A DNA stretch of 51,750 nt from Syntrophobacteraceae bacterium (GCA_031292195.1 JARLHP010000289.1:1-51750), one strand, 5' to 3'. Counted from the first letter of the stretch, positions 8,346-18,160 are shown. Notes: a model not told the origin generated them from the sequence alone. Numbers and translations are program-made.

Positions 8346-9704
8346 GTGGAAATCAATGTTTCCTTAACTGACATCAGCCCGAGTCAAAAGAAGCTCCACG
8401 TGGAGGTCCCCGAGTCCAGAGTCAGCCGGGAGTTGGACAAAAGGTACCGGGATCTGGCCAAACAGGCCAAGGTCAAAGGTTTCCGTCCGGGGAAGGTGCC
8501 TATGAGCATAATCAAATCCTACTATGGCAAAACCATACAGCAGGAGCTTTCCTCCCAGTTCATCAAGGACACCTTCGGGGATGCTCTTAAGGAAGCCGAT
8601 CTTAAGCCTCTGACCCAGGCGGACGTAAGCGACTCGCATTTTGACGACAGCGGCGCCTTCTCCTACACGGCCATGGTCGATGTCTGCCCGCCCTTCGAGC
8701 TGCCCGCCTATAAAGAGATAAAGCTGTTCAAACCGGCGGCTGAAGTGAGCGAGGAGCAAATCCAGGCCGAGCTGGACAAACTTCTTGAAGGCCAGGCCCA
8801 ACTTCGCTCCATCGAGGAGGAGCGTCCCGTACGTCAGGGAGATGTGGTTACCCTCGATTTGACTCCTTATCTGGACGACAAGGTCCTGGAGGCAGGAAAA
8901 GCCGAGCAGTTCATGACCGAGGTGGGCAAGGGGGATTTTCACCCCGACCTCGATGAACAGTTGGTGGGACACAAGCCGGGAGAGACCTTCTCCTTTGAGC
9001 GCAATTACCCGGATAGCGGTTCGCCTCCCGAGTTCGCGGGCAAAAACGTGCGCTTTGACGTAACCGTAAAGGAACTAAAGGAAAAGGAAGTCCCCGAGCT
9101 AAACGATGAGTTTGCCCAGTCCATCGGTTCGGGCCAGTTCGACACCCTGGACGCCCTGAAGGAAAAAATCCGGGAAAACCTGGTCGCCCGCGCCCAGCAA
9201 AGGAACACCCAGATGGTGCACGATCAGATCCTTTCCAAACTGCTGAGCAAGGTCGAGTTCGAGGTTTCCCCAAGAGTGGTCGAAGCCGAAGCCGAAAGGA
9301 TCATCGATAACCTCAAGATGCAGTTTGAAAGCCAGGGGCTAAAATTCGATGCCACTGCTTTCGATAAGGAAGAATACAAAACGGGCGCAAGGCTCCAGGC
9401 CGAACGGGACGTGCGGATGCGGCTCGTGCTGGGAAAAATTGCCGAGGCGGAGACCATAACGCTCGATGCGGACGAAGAAGAGCAGGTCTTCAAGGATATC
9501 GCCTCCATCTATCGGGTCGACCTGGAGAAGGTAAAGCGGGAATTTGCGGACAGCGCCTTGATTGAGCGGGAAAAGGAAAGAAGGATCGAAGACAAGGTGT
9601 TTGCGCTCATCGAAAATCAGGCCGTCCTGGTAGACACGCCTGAACAGACCCTTGAAGCACAAGAGGGACAGGCCGAGGCGGCTCCCAAAGACGAGCAGGC
9701 CTGA
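8346..9704 (+). CDS. tig: Trigger factor, ribosome-associated chaperone and prolyl isomerase
   Basis: A 452-residue chaperone that binds ribosomal protein L23 at the tunnel exit. The N-terminal ribosome-binding domain contains the signature [17 protein letters not shown] (about residues 45-61). The FKBP-type isomerase domain spans about 150-245 ([23 protein letters not shown]) and the helical C-terminal arms follow. The GTG at 8346 is the right start: it is preceded by a purine-rich site (AAAGGGA, about 8333-8339) and gives the typical MEINVS-like beginning. An upstream in-frame TTG lies inside the tRNA-Leu. It is followed after 23 bases by clpP, a conserved order. Confidence 0.95.
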   Translation: MEINVSLTDISPSQKKLHVEVPESRVSRELDKRYRDLAKQAKVKGFRPGKVPMSIIKSYYGKTIQQELSSQFIKDTFGDALKEADLKPLTQADVSDSHFDDSGAFSYTAMVDVCPPFELPAYKEIKLFKPAAEVSEEQIQAELDKLLEGQAQLRSIEEERPVRQGDVVTLDLTPYLDDKVLEAGKAEQFMTEVGKGDFHPDLDEQLVGHKPGETFSFERNYPDSGSPPEFAGKNVRFDVTVKELKEKEVPELNDEFAQSIGSGQFDTLDALKEKIRENLVARAQQRNTQMVHDQILSKLLSKVEFEVSPRVVEAEAERIIDNLKMQFESQGLKFDATAFDKEEYKTGARLQAERDVRMRLVLGKIAEAETITLDADEEEQVFKDIASIYRVDLEKVKREFADSALIEREKERRIEDKVFALIENQAVLVDTPEQTLEAQEGQAEAAPKDEQA

Positions 9705-9727
9705 TACCCATAGAGGAGGATATTCAC

Positions 9728-10336
9728 GTGGGACTTATTCCAATTGTAATCGAACAGAGCAGCCGCGGCGAGCGGGCATGGGACATTTATTCCAGACTGC
9801 TCCGGGACCGGATTGTTTTCCTGGGCACGGCCATATCAGACGATATTGCAAACGTGATCATCGCCCAGATGCTTTTCCTGGAATCCGAGGACCCGGACAA
9901 GGACATTCATTTCTACATCAACTCGCCCGGGGGGCTTGTTACGGCCGGCCTGGCGATTTACGACACCATGCAGTACATAAAGCCCAAAGTGGAGACCCTG
10001 TGTATGGGGCAGGCCGCCAGCATGGCCGCCATCCTGCTGACCGCCGGGGAGAAGGGCAAAAGGTTCGCCCTGCCCCACACCCGCATAATGCTGCACCAGC
10101 CGATGGGGGGCTTTCAGGGACAGGCCTCCGATGTGGATATCCAGGCCAAGGAAATCCTCAGGCTGCGCGACGAACTCAACCAGATACTGGTCAACCATAC
10201 CGGAAGACCGATGGAACAGATACAGCGGGACACCGACAGAGACTTCTTCATGTCCGGAGCCGAAGCCAAGGCCTATGGACTGGTGGATGAAGTCATTTTG
10301 GAAAGAGGTGCTGATCGGCCTCTTAAGCCGGTTTGA
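9728..10336 (+). CDS. clpP: ATP-dependent Clp protease proteolytic subunit
   Basis: Serine protease of 202 residues that forms a 14-mer and works with ClpX or ClpA. The catalytic triad is S98 (GQAASMAA), H123 (IMLHQPMGG) and D172 ([10 protein letters not shown]). The processing/activation N-terminus is short, as usual. The GTG start at 9728 has AGAGGAGG at 9712-9719. The usual partner clpX does not follow; instead a convergent gene does. So clpX must be elsewhere or the order has been broken here. Confidence 0.97.
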   Translation: MGLIPIVIEQSSRGERAWDIYSRLLRDRIVFLGTAISDDIANVIIAQMLFLESEDPDKDIHFYINSPGGLVTAGLAIYDTMQYIKPKVETLCMGQAASMAAILLTAGEKGKRFALPHTRIMLHQPMGGFQGQASDVDIQAKEILRLRDELNQILVNHTGRPMEQIQRDTDRDFFMSGAEAKAYGLVDEVILERGADRPLKPV

Positions 10337-10350
10337 TCCTCCGGTGCCCA

Positions 10351-10380
10351 GCCCCCGGCGGCCCATTTGCCGGGGGGGGC
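10351..10380. terminator. GC hairpin after clpP
   Basis: gcccccggc (10351-10359) can pair with gccggggg..c (10369-10380), with three extra G bulged. It lies between the convergent clpP and the next gene. No T tract follows on either strand, so termination is only inferred from position. Confidence 0.4.
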
Positions 10381-10405
10381 AGCGGAGAAAACCGGCGACT
10401 TCCGC

Positions 10406-10969
10406 CTATTTGCCCAGCATCCGCTTTTTAAGGTCTTTTTGAACCGGCTTTTGTCCCAGCCATATCCCGTAGAGGGCCTTTTTGAAATTAACGCCCTGGA
10501 TCACCGATAAGGTCTGGTCGTTTCTGGATACCTGGACGCCCTTACCCGGGATATAGGCCAAGTCATAGATATCGTGGTTGTGAAGCCCCTTGAACGTTGC
10601 CACGAAAGCGTCGATCTGTGGCTTGATGGCAACGGTATTTAGAGTTGAGTTGTTTTTGAAGGCCTCCAGAAAACCGCTCGCCATATTGTCGGAAGTGACC
10701 ATCATGGAGTTGATCTGCAGCCGTACGTCCACCGGCTCGTCAGAACCCACGATCTTTGCCGCATCCGCACTTTTTTGCTTCAGATAGAGCGCTGCGACGT
10801 AGATGCCTATGCCGTAGAAGGTGCGCTTGCCGCCCCCGTTGAAAATAAGAGTCTGCCCGCCGGCCTTTACCTTCCCGGGGAATTTCACCCCTTCCACTTT
10901 CGCCGCCAAGGCCGGCCCGGTCAAAATGCACAGTCCAAACAGCACGGTTGCGAGTTTGCGCCCAACCAT
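10406..10969 (-). CDS. Secreted chalcone-isomerase-like protein
   Basis: A 187-residue protein with a signal peptide (residues 1-22, ending ALAA) followed by a single chalcone-isomerase-like domain. The domain signature is FNGGGKRTFYGIGIYVAALYL (about 43-63), then KIVGSDEPVDVRLQ and a C-terminal GVNFKKALYGIWLG. Bacterial members are periplasmic and are thought to bind fatty acids or similar ligands rather than isomerise chalcones; no flavonoid role is implied. It ends convergently with clpP and starts about 60 bases after the SDR gene, so the two could be co-transcribed. Confidence 0.85.
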   Translation of the reverse strand: MVGRKLATVLFGLCILTGPALAAKVEGVKFPGKVKAGGQTLIFNGGGKRTFYGIGIYVAALYLKQKSADAAKIVGSDEPVDVRLQINSMMVTSDNMASGFLEAFKNNSTLNTVAIKPQIDAFVATFKGLHNHDIYDLAYIPGKGVQVSRNDQTLSVIQGVNFKKALYGIWLGQKPVQKDLKKRMLGK

Positions 10970-11031
10970 AAAATCCTCCTGCTTCGGGTATTTTTACCGG
11001 CGCCGTGGCCAGGAGCGCAAGATCGTTATGC

Positions 11032-11790
11032 TCAGCACAGGTAGCCCCCGTCACAGGTGATACAGGCCCCGGTTGTATAAGAGGAGGCATCGCAGGCGAG
11101 GTAGAGCACCGCCCCGGCCATTTCGGAGGGGTTTGCGTGCCGTCCCATGGGAATTTGATCAATAATCGTTTTATGGACCAGCTCGTTGGTAAAGAGCGCC
11201 GATGCGAAGCGGGTATCGGTAAGGCCGGGCAGCAGCGCATTGACGCGGATTTTGTGTCTGCCCAGCTCCTTGGCCCAGGCCCTGGTCATGGTGATCAAGG
11301 CCCCCTTGGTAATGGAGTAGACCCCCTGAAACATCCCGGGGCGAACACCGTTTACCGACGATACATTCACAATCGAGCCGCCCCCCGCCGCCTTCATGAG
11401 CGCAACGGCGCACTGGATGAGAAAAAAGGGACCCTTCACATTTACCTCCCAGGTCTTATTCCAGGCGGCCTCGTCGACGGACTCCATCTCCCCGAAATAA
11501 GGATTGGCGGCCGCATTGTTGACCAGTATATCCAGGCGGCCGTACTTTTCCTTGATCCCCTCGCACAACTGGTTGACCGCTCCGATATCTCCCATGTGAC
11601 ACACCATGGGAACGGCCTTGGCCCCCGCGCCGCGGATCTCATCGGCCACAGCGCTCAGGCTCTCCATCTTGCGGCTTACAAGGATAACTTCCGCGCCGTG
11701 TTCGGCAAGCGTGTGCGCAATCGCACGACCGATCCCCCGGCTGGCGCCGGTTACCAGGGCGATTTTGCCGTCTAAACGAAATGATGCCAC
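11032..11790 (-). CDS. Short-chain dehydrogenase/reductase
   Basis: A 252-residue NAD(P)-dependent oxidoreductase of the classical SDR family. The nucleotide-binding TGASRGIGR motif is at 14-22 and NNAA at 91-94. The catalytic Ser lies in VNVSS (about 144) and the YxxxK pair is Y158/K162. The C-terminal SYTTGACITCDGGY matches the FabG-like subset. GTG 11790 is chosen because GGAGGTG lies just upstream; a longer frame starting at 11856 would begin inside a repeat. The substrate cannot be told: a 3-oxoacyl reductase or a secondary alcohol dehydrogenase are both possible. It faces away from an inverted repeat element. Confidence 0.85.
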   Translation of the reverse strand: MASFRLDGKIALVTGASRGIGRAIAHTLAEHGAEVILVSRKMESLSAVADEIRGAGAKAVPMVCHMGDIGAVNQLCEGIKEKYGRLDILVNNAAANPYFGEMESVDEAAWNKTWEVNVKGPFFLIQCAVALMKAAGGGSIVNVSSVNGVRPGMFQGVYSITKGALITMTRAWAKELGRHKIRVNALLPGLTDTRFASALFTNELVHKTIIDQIPMGRHANPSEMAGAVLYLACDASSYTTGACITCDGGYLC

Positions 11791-11833
11791 TGCCCACCTC
11801 CATGGGTTACGCTTTTGCTCCACCCAACAAAAA

Positions 11834-11919
11834 TCCACCGCAGAGCCGCAGAGCACGCCGAGAAAAACCTACTGCCTTTGCCGCGCTCTTCTCCGCGCTC
11901 TCTGCGTCTCCGCGGTGGA
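11834..11919. repeat. Inverted repeat element with gcagag units
   Basis: Arms of 31 bases at 11834-11864 and 11889-11919 are near-perfect complements (tccaccgcagag..cgagaa against ttctccgcg..cggtgga) around a 24-base core. Each arm repeats an 8-9 bp cgcagag-like unit. It fills the gap between the SDR gene and the end of the histidine kinase gene. Confidence 0.8.
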
Positions 11920-11993
11920 ACCTATTCGACGCGAGCAAACCGTGAATTTTGACGGGAAACGGCGGTTCATCGATAAGCGGGCAAGCGAATTGC

Positions 11994-13175
11994 TCAGCTC
12001 AAGATCCGGTCCAAGGTAAGCTGGAGAGCTTCCAAATCATAAGGTTTTTTCAAAACGTCGCAAAAACCGCAATCGGCAATATCACTCATAATGGTGGCCG
12101 TCGAGTAGCCGCTGGACACTATCGCCCTGACTTGTGGATTGAGGAGCTTGATCTTCCCCATGGCTTGTCTTCCGCCCATTCCGACCTTTACCGCCAGGTC
12201 GAGAATCACAGCGTCATAGTTACGGCCGGAAGAAAGTGACTGGGAATAAAGTTCCACGGCCCGCTGGCCGTCCAGAGCCGTATCGACTTCGTAGCCCAGG
12301 AGCTGGAGCATGGCCTCTATTAACTCGCGCGGCATTTCTTCATCTTCCATGACAAGTATGCGTTTCCTGGGAGAAGTAAAATCCGGACGAGCGGCAGGGA
12401 TCACCTGACGCCTGAGGTCAGCGGCCGGAATCAGGACGGAAACGGTCGTGCCCCGGCCGGGAAGCGACTCCACTTTAATGCTTCCGTTGTGCTTCTTTAC
12501 CACCGAATGCGCAATGGCCAGCCCGAATCCCATTCCTTTCTGGCATCCGCGATACTTGGTGGAAAAGTAGGGGTCGAATATGCTGGACATATTTTCCGGG
12601 GCAATTCCGATGCCCTCATCCGCAATAAACACTTTCACATAGCGGCCTTCGCCAGGGTCGATCCCCCCCGGCTCCGAACCGTCGATGACCACATTTTCCG
12701 TCCTGATCGAAATAAGCCCCCCCGTGGACATCGCCTCTCCGGCGTTCTCGATCAGGCTGGTAAAAACCTGGCGCATCTGGTTCTCATCCACTTCCACATC
12801 CCACAGGTCCTCGGCCCCCTTGATCTCCCAAGTTGTGGTAGAGCCTCTCAAGACAAGGTCGGCAATACTCGCGACCAGTGTCCCCAGCGAGATGCGGCAT
12901 TTGGCCAACCCGCCGCCCGAAGAAAATGTGATGAACTTCTGGGTCAGGTCCTTGGCGCGAAGACATGCCTTTTCAGCTTCCACCAGGTGCCGTTGCGCCT
13001 GGTGTTCCCGCCCGATTTTGAGTTGCGCCATATTGATGTTGCCCATAATGACAAACAACAGATTGTTGAAATCATGAGCGATGCCACCGGCCAGCACCCC
13101 TATGGCCTCGAGTTTCCTGGAGGTAAAGAGTTCATCTTGGAGCTTCTTGCGATCGTCGTCCGTCATTGGTTCCAT
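11994..13175 (-). CDS. Cytoplasmic hybrid histidine kinase with C-terminal receiver
   Basis: A 393-residue signalling protein. The HisKA domain carries H34 in GGIAHDFNNLL. The HATPase has its N box at ENAGEA (143-148), the G1 box at DEGIGI (186-191) and the G2 box at GFGLAIAH (216-223). A receiver domain (about 272-392) has acidic residues MEDEE, phospho-acceptor D326 (VILDLA) and K377. There is no transmembrane segment or PAS sensor, so the input is unknown; a sensory domain may have been lost, or a partner may supply it. A second ATG at codon 4 is an equally good start. It lies 79 bases after the phosphomannomutase gene on the same strand. No cognate output regulator is nearby. Confidence 0.88.
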   Translation of the reverse strand: MEPMTDDDRKKLQDELFTSRKLEAIGVLAGGIAHDFNNLLFVIMGNINMAQLKIGREHQAQRHLVEAEKACLRAKDLTQKFITFSSGGGLAKCRISLGTLVASIADLVLRGSTTTWEIKGAEDLWDVEVDENQMRQVFTSLIENAGEAMSTGGLISIRTENVVIDGSEPGGIDPGEGRYVKVFIADEGIGIAPENMSSIFDPYFSTKYRGCQKGMGFGLAIAHSVVKKHNGSIKVESLPGRGTTVSVLIPAADLRRQVIPAARPDFTSPRKRILVMEDEEMPRELIEAMLQLLGYEVDTALDGQRAVELYSQSLSSGRNYDAVILDLAVKVGMGGRQAMGKIKLLNPQVRAIVSSGYSTATIMSDIADCGFCDVLKKPYDLEALQLTLDRILS

Positions 13176-13254
13176 CCCGAGAAAATATCGGCGCCCATCC
13201 CCGGTAAGGCAGGAAGCCGGGAGCGGGAAGAAAACCGTCCTTGGTTTTCGATCC

Positions 13255-14616
13255 CTACTTGCAAAATTGCCCTTTTATCCGCCCAATCGTCACTTCGATC
13301 AGCTCGCCGATTTCTTTTAGCCTGTCGGATGTCTCGGCTTCGAACCGCAAGACCAGAACGGGCTGTGTGTTGGAGGCCCGCACCAGACCCCAGCCGTCCG
13401 GAAAATTGATCCTGGCGCCGTCAATATCGATCACTTCCAGGTTTTTCTCTTTGAATTCCCTCTTTGCGCTCTCGACGACCGCAAACTTGATTTCATCGGG
13501 GCACTCGACCCTTATCTCCGGTGTAGAATGCATGGCCGGGACCCCGCTGAGAAGCTCGGGGATCCGTTTGCCACTGCTCGCAAGAATTTCGAGCAGCCTG
13601 CACGAGGCAAATATGCCGTCATCGAATCCGAAATAGCCATCTTTGAAAAACATATGGCCGCTCATCTCGCCAGCCAGTTGGGCGCCGACTTCTTTCATTT
13701 TTTGCTTTATGAGCGAATGGCCGGTTTTCCACATGATGGCCTTTCCGCCGCGCCGTTCGATATCATCGTAGAGGGTTTTGGAACATTTGACTTCGGAGAT
13801 GAAAACCGATCCGGGACGCCGGGACAAAATCTCCCGGGCAAAAATGATCATGAGTTTGTCTCCAAAGACAACTTCGCCCCGATGATCGAGCACCCCCAAC
13901 CGGTCGCTGTCTCCGTCGTAAGCAATGCCCACGTCCAGATTCTCCCGCAAAACGAGCCGGCGCAGGTCATCGAGGTTTTCCATCACCGTAGGGTCAGGTT
14001 CATGATTGGGAAAAGTACCGTCCATGTCACAGTAAATCGGGTGGACTTCACAACCCAGCCTCTCCAGAATGGCGGTAGCCACAGGGCCGCCGGTCCCGTT
14101 GCCCGCATCGACCCCGACTCTCAGCTGTCGAGCGATCCTGACGTTTCCGGTCACAAAGTCAATGTAAGGCCCTATTATATCGCAACAATCCAGCCTTCCG
14201 TCCGCTTCCGCAAATTCTTCCGAACGCATGATTTCGGCCAGTTTCTGGATTTCAGCCCCCGCAATGGTGTCAAAGCCGTTACAAACCTTGAAACCGTTAT
14301 ACTCGGAAGGATTATGGCTGGCGGTAATCATCATGCCGCCTTCGCGGTCAAGATGACGTATGGCGAAGTACAACAGGGGCGTAGGACAGACCCCTATATC
14401 CACAACGTCCATCCCCGAGCGCAGCAACCCTTTGACCAGCAGGTCGCGGAACCGGTCGGAAGTGAGCCGGCAGTCCCTGCCAACCACGATCCGACTTTTG
14501 CCTTCCCGCGCCATATAGGTTCCAAACGCCCTGCCCAGGGTCATTACATCAGAGTCGGTAATTTCAGTACCAGCAATTCCACGAATATCGTATTCTCGAA
14601 AAACTTTTGAAAGCAT
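13255..14616 (-). CDS. Phosphomannomutase/phosphoglucomutase
   Basis: A 453-residue alpha-D-phosphohexomutase that interconverts mannose or glucose 6- and 1-phosphates, feeding GDP-mannose, UDP-glucose and LPS or exopolysaccharide synthesis. The four-domain plan is visible: the N-terminal REYDIRG, catalytic phosphoserine S100 in TASHNP, the Mg-binding loop DGDSDR near 240 and the sugar-binding GEMSGH near 325. The C-terminal phosphate-binding loop RASNTQP follows. This set and length match AlgC/ManB-type enzymes. The ATG at 14616 gives the conserved start; a longer frame to 14685 adds no family sequence. Confidence 0.92.
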   Translation of the reverse strand: MLSKVFREYDIRGIAGTEITDSDVMTLGRAFGTYMAREGKSRIVVGRDCRLTSDRFRDLLVKGLLRSGMDVVDIGVCPTPLLYFAIRHLDREGGMMITASHNPSEYNGFKVCNGFDTIAGAEIQKLAEIMRSEEFAEADGRLDCCDIIGPYIDFVTGNVRIARQLRVGVDAGNGTGGPVATAILERLGCEVHPIYCDMDGTFPNHEPDPTVMENLDDLRRLVLRENLDVGIAYDGDSDRLGVLDHRGEVVFGDKLMIIFAREILSRRPGSVFISEVKCSKTLYDDIERRGGKAIMWKTGHSLIKQKMKEVGAQLAGEMSGHMFFKDGYFGFDDGIFASCRLLEILASSGKRIPELLSGVPAMHSTPEIRVECPDEIKFAVVESAKREFKEKNLEVIDIDGARINFPDGWGLVRASNTQPVLVLRFEAETSDRLKEIGELIEVTIGRIKGQFCK

Positions 14617-14960
14617 GATTCCACACACCCATGAATAAACGGAGACCGGTTCAGCACCGCGATCTAAGTGCGGGGGAAACCTCAATGCAGAGATTTAAGA
14701 GTATTACATGTGAAAAGGCGCTGATCTCGGAACACGAGACCTCACGCCGGGTGCAACTTAGCATGCGGTAGTGACATGGTCAATTGAAAAGGCGCCGCAA
14801 TCCCGGCGGTAAAAGGGGAGCCGACGGTCATAGCCGCGCTAAATAACGAGACGAGTTGAGAGGAGCATGCTTCAGCCCACCGGGGACATAAGGGAAGGCG
14901 CGCCGAGCGCCCCTCCCCCGACGCTTTGATCTCCAGGCCAGTTACAGTGGAAATTTCAGA
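14617..14960. other. Intergenic stretch with GC-rich hairpins, no gene
   Basis: About 340 bases between the mutase start and the rubredoxin stop. There is no plausible protein. It contains several GC-rich complementary segments, for example ggcgccgc..gcggt near 14791-14815 and ggcgcgccgagcgcc near 14896-14910. I could not match it to a known riboswitch or small RNA. Confidence 0.35.
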
Positions 14961-15122
14961 TTATTTCTCTTTTTCAAAGTCTTCCTTGGGCGCCCCACAA
15001 ACCGGACAAACCCAGTCACCAGGCAGGTCCTCGAACTTGGTCCCCGCCGCCGCTCCATTGTCGGGATCCCCCACAGCCGGGTCGTACACGTAGCCGCAGA
15101 CCGAACATACGTATCGATCCAT
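14961..15122 (-). CDS. Rubredoxin
   Basis: A 53-residue one-iron electron carrier. The two ligand pairs are C6/C9 (CSVCGY) and C39/C42 (CPVCGA), and the family-typical YDP, GDW and FE segments are all present. In anaerobes it passes electrons to rubrerythrin, superoxide reductase or rubredoxin:oxygen oxidoreductase; none of those genes is adjacent. The ATG at 15122 directly follows GGAGGAGAA, a very strong ribosome binding site, so the longer frame to 15164 is rejected. Confidence 0.97.
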   Translation of the reverse strand: MDRYVCSVCGYVYDPAVGDPDNGAAAGTKFEDLPGDWVCPVCGAPKEDFEKEK

Positions 15123-15352
15123 TTCTCCTCCTTTTGCAATTGTAAGTTGTGTCATTGAAGCCAAAGCAGGGGCATATTATAAAAGCCACCGGGAAAAATG
15201 CAATAAGGGGGTCCCAAAACGCCCAAAACAACAGGGGCATTCTGTTCCAACGGAAATTTATTGTGCGCGCGCCAGGTTAAGACTCATTCCGATCCGATGG
15301 CCCCTGCGGCCATGGTTCGGTGTGCCTGCCGCCTATCCGCCGACGGCCTGCC

Positions 15353-15424
15353 CTTTTGACCGGCCGTCGTCTCCCGGCCGGTCAGAAAAAAGAACTCTCT
15401 GTGCCTCTGTGTCTCCGTGGTGGA
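15353..15424. repeat. Single arm of the repeat seen at 1-410
   Basis: The order cttttgaccggccgtcgt..cccggccggtcag (15353-15391), then ctctctgtgcctctgtg..cgtggtgga (15395-15424), matches the right half of the palindrome at 213-283. The inner pairing (ccggccg..cggccgg) is intact. The opposite arm is absent, so this is a solo half element downstream of rubredoxin and copA. Confidence 0.7.
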
Positions 15425-15486
15425 TTTTCCTGTTTTTAGCGTGAGAACAAATTTACCGCGCCCAAAACAATGCGGAAGCACGGGCT

Positions 15487-17976
15487 TCACCCCCGGGAAT
15501 GTTTCCGCCACACCCTTCTCAGGCGCAACGCGTTCGATACGACTGAAACTGAACTCAAAGCCATTGCGGCAGCGGCAAACATCGGGTTGAGCAAAATGCC
15601 GAAAAATGGATACAACGCTCCCGCCGCTATGGGTATGCCCACGGAATTGTAAAAAAACGCCCAGAAAAGGTTTTGCTTTATGATCCGCATGGTGAGCGAG
15701 GAAAGCTTCACGGCCGAGACAACCAGCAAGAGCTCGTCTCTCATCAAAGTGATGTCGCTCGCCTCCATGGCGATGTCGGTACCGGCGCCCATGGCAATTC
15801 CAATGTCCGCCGCCGCCAGAGCGGGAGCGTCATTTATGCCGTCGCCCACCATGGCGGTGATTCTGCCCTCCGACTGGAGCCGGCGAATTTCGACTGCTTT
15901 ATCGCCCGGAAGGACCTCGGAGAGCACCTTTTCGATTCCCGCCTGACGAGCGATTGCTTTGGCCGCCTGAAGCCTGTCGCCGGTAAGCATTATCACCTCG
16001 AGGCCCATCTTTTTGAGAAGAGATACCGCCTCGGCCGCGGAAGGCCTGATGGCATCGGCCAGGGCGATGATCCCGGCGACCCTTCCATCCCTAGCCACAA
16101 ACACGCACGTTTTCCCGGACTCCTCGAACAAACAGGCGTTTTGCTCCAGGCCGCGCGTGTCTACACCCTCCGCCTCCACAAATTTCCTGCTGCCGACAAC
16201 GAGCCGGCTCTCACCTACCCTGGCGCGAGAACCCAGGCCGGCAACGGATTCAAACTCGAGCGCCGCGGCCTGACCGGGGTCCGGACCTGTCCGGCCATTG
16301 GCTGCCGCCCGGACTATCGCCCTTGCCAGCGGATGTTGCGACAAGGCCTCGACCAGGGCGGCCGTACCCAAAACATCGCTCTCCGAAAACAGCCCGGCCG
16401 CTACGACGTCCGTAACTTCAGGCTCGCCCCTGGTTATGGTGCCGGTCTTGTCGAAGACCACGGTATCGAGGTGATGTGCACGCTCCAGGCTTTCACCTCC
16501 CTTGATGAGTATCCCGTTTTCAGCACCAAGACCCGTTCCGACCATGACCGCGGTAGGTGTGGCCAGTCCCATGGCACAGGGACACGAGATTATCAGAACG
16601 GACACAAAATTGAGGATCGCCCGGCTGAGGTCGTGGCCCGGCGCCACAAAATACCAGATGATGAAAGTGAGTGCGGCGATCGAAACAACGACAGGAACAA
16701 AAATGGAAGCGACTTTGTCCGCCAGACGCTGGATCGGGGCTTTAGACCCCTGGGCCTCCTCCACAAGGCTTATTATGCGCGCCAGTGCGGTTTCGGCCCC
16801 CACTCTGGTGGCCCTGAAAATAAAGCTCCCGCTGAGATTGATGGTCCCGGCAAAAACATCGTTTTCCAACTTTTTGGAAACGGGCAGGCTCTCGCCTGTC
16901 AGCATGGATTCGTTTACCGAGGATTCCCCGGAGACCACCGTTCCATCGGTAGGTATCCGGTCGCCCGGCCTGATCACCACGGAATCCCCGCCCAGGACCT
17001 CCTCGACGGGAATGTCCATCTCCTGACCCTCACGAATCACTCGCGCCGTCTTGGGGGCGAGTTTGACCAGCTTTTTAATCGCCTCGGAGGTCCTGCCCCT
17101 GGCCTTGAGTTCCAGAAGCCTCCCCACAAGGACAAGGGTAACGATCATGGCGGCCCCGTCGAAATAGACGAACGGCTTGCCGCCCGGCGCCGCGAACAGA
17201 CTGGGGAAAAAGGTGGCCAGGGCTGAGTAGAGATACGAGGAAAGAGCACCCATGGCAACCAGGGTATTCATATCGGCCGTCTTTTGACGCGCAGCTTTAA
17301 GGGCCCCTGTCATGAAACGGCCGCCAACCCAAAAGACCACAGGGCTGGTCAGAACCAGCAGAACGTAAAGCATCAGTGGACGGGGGACGTCGTTTAAAAA
17401 CGGGAAAAGATGCTGCATGGTGCCGGCCATTACCAGGAGGCTCAGCACGACGCCCGCGGCCACCTTGAGCTTCATTTCGGCGATGTCTTTTATTCGTGCG
17501 GCCTCAGTCGGGTCCTCGGCATCCTCCTGATAGACGCCAAGATATTCATACCCCGCATCTTCGATCGCCGCCCTTATGGCAGACCAGTCCGCAAGCCGCG
17601 GTGAGTAGTCGACCGTCACCCTCGATGTGGCCAGATTTACCGCGGCGTCCTCGACGCCGGGAACTGCTTTGAGCACATTTTCCACTCGCCTGACACAAGC
17701 GGCACAGCTCATGCCGCCAATCAAAACGGCCGTTTTCCTGCGGCCTGTTTGTGGACCGGCTTCCAGTTGCGCCCCATATCCAAGTTCTTCAACCCTTTCT
17801 CGAATCGCTTCCTGATCCAAAACCGTCTCGTCAAATTCGACCAATGCCTTGGCGGTGGCGAAATTGACCGAAGCCGCAGCAACTCCCGGAAGCGATTTCA
17901 ACCCTTCTTCAACTCTTCTGACGCATGCCGCACAACTCAGACCTTCAACCAGAACAGTACGCTTAGCCAAGCTCAT
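15487..17976 (-). CDS. copA: Cu(+)-exporting P1B-type ATPase with two HMA domains
   Basis: An inner-membrane copper-export ATPase of 829 residues. Two heavy-metal-associated domains at the N-terminus carry GLSCAAC (C15/C18) and GMSCAAC (C91/C94). Then come eight predicted membrane segments, the actuator-domain TGES, the CPC metal site in ISCPCAMGLATPTA, the phosphorylation motif DKTGTIT, an HP-containing nucleotide domain (SQHPLARAI) and GDGINDAPAL. The ATG at 17976 lies 14 bases inside the end of copZ, so translation is probably coupled. It is the last gene of a dnaJ-like/copZ/copA operon. Confidence 0.95.
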   Translation of the reverse strand: MSLAKRTVLVEGLSCAACVRRVEEGLKSLPGVAAASVNFATAKALVEFDETVLDQEAIRERVEELGYGAQLEAGPQTGRRKTAVLIGGMSCAACVRRVENVLKAVPGVEDAAVNLATSRVTVDYSPRLADWSAIRAAIEDAGYEYLGVYQEDAEDPTEAARIKDIAEMKLKVAAGVVLSLLVMAGTMQHLFPFLNDVPRPLMLYVLLVLTSPVVFWVGGRFMTGALKAARQKTADMNTLVAMGALSSYLYSALATFFPSLFAAPGGKPFVYFDGAAMIVTLVLVGRLLELKARGRTSEAIKKLVKLAPKTARVIREGQEMDIPVEEVLGGDSVVIRPGDRIPTDGTVVSGESSVNESMLTGESLPVSKKLENDVFAGTINLSGSFIFRATRVGAETALARIISLVEEAQGSKAPIQRLADKVASIFVPVVVSIAALTFIIWYFVAPGHDLSRAILNFVSVLIISCPCAMGLATPTAVMVGTGLGAENGILIKGGESLERAHHLDTVVFDKTGTITRGEPEVTDVVAAGLFSESDVLGTAALVEALSQHPLARAIVRAAANGRTGPDPGQAAALEFESVAGLGSRARVGESRLVVGSRKFVEAEGVDTRGLEQNACLFEESGKTCVFVARDGRVAGIIALADAIRPSAAEAVSLLKKMGLEVIMLTGDRLQAAKAIARQAGIEKVLSEVLPGDKAVEIRRLQSEGRITAMVGDGINDAPALAAADIGIAMGAGTDIAMEASDITLMRDELLLVVSAVKLSSLTMRIIKQNLFWAFFYNSVGIPIAAGALYPFFGILLNPMFAAAAMALSSVSVVSNALRLRRVWRKHSRG

Positions 17977-18160
17977 AACCGGCTTTCTTGATCTTCTCCC
18001 TGAGAAGCTCGTTATCGACCGGACGGGTCTCCTCGAAAGTGGCCTCACCTTTGGCTAGGTCCACGGCCACATTGGCTATTCCGTCAATTTCCTCCAGGGT
18101 CTTTTTCACACTCTTTACACAGTGTTGACAGGACATTCCTTTGATTTTCAACGTCTTCAT
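17963..18160 (-). CDS. copZ: Copper chaperone, single HMA domain
   Basis: A 65-residue cytosolic metallochaperone with one betaalphabetabetaalphabeta HMA fold. The Cu-binding loop GMSCQHC has C11 and C14. The His between the two Cys, in place of the Ala found in the CopA domains, is common in CopZ. The ATG at 18160 follows a GGGGTAGGG stretch; the longer frame to 18229 adds nothing family-like. Its end overlaps copA by 14 bases, which fits delivery of Cu(+) to that pump. Confidence 0.92.
   Translation of the reverse strand: MKTLKIKGMSCQHCVKSVKKTLEEIDGIANVAVDLAKGEATFEETRPVDNELLREKIKKAGYELG

Noticed and set aside
15673-17226. 517-codon plus-strand frame over copA
   Set aside because: Antisense shadow of copA with His- and Arg-rich nonsense sequence.
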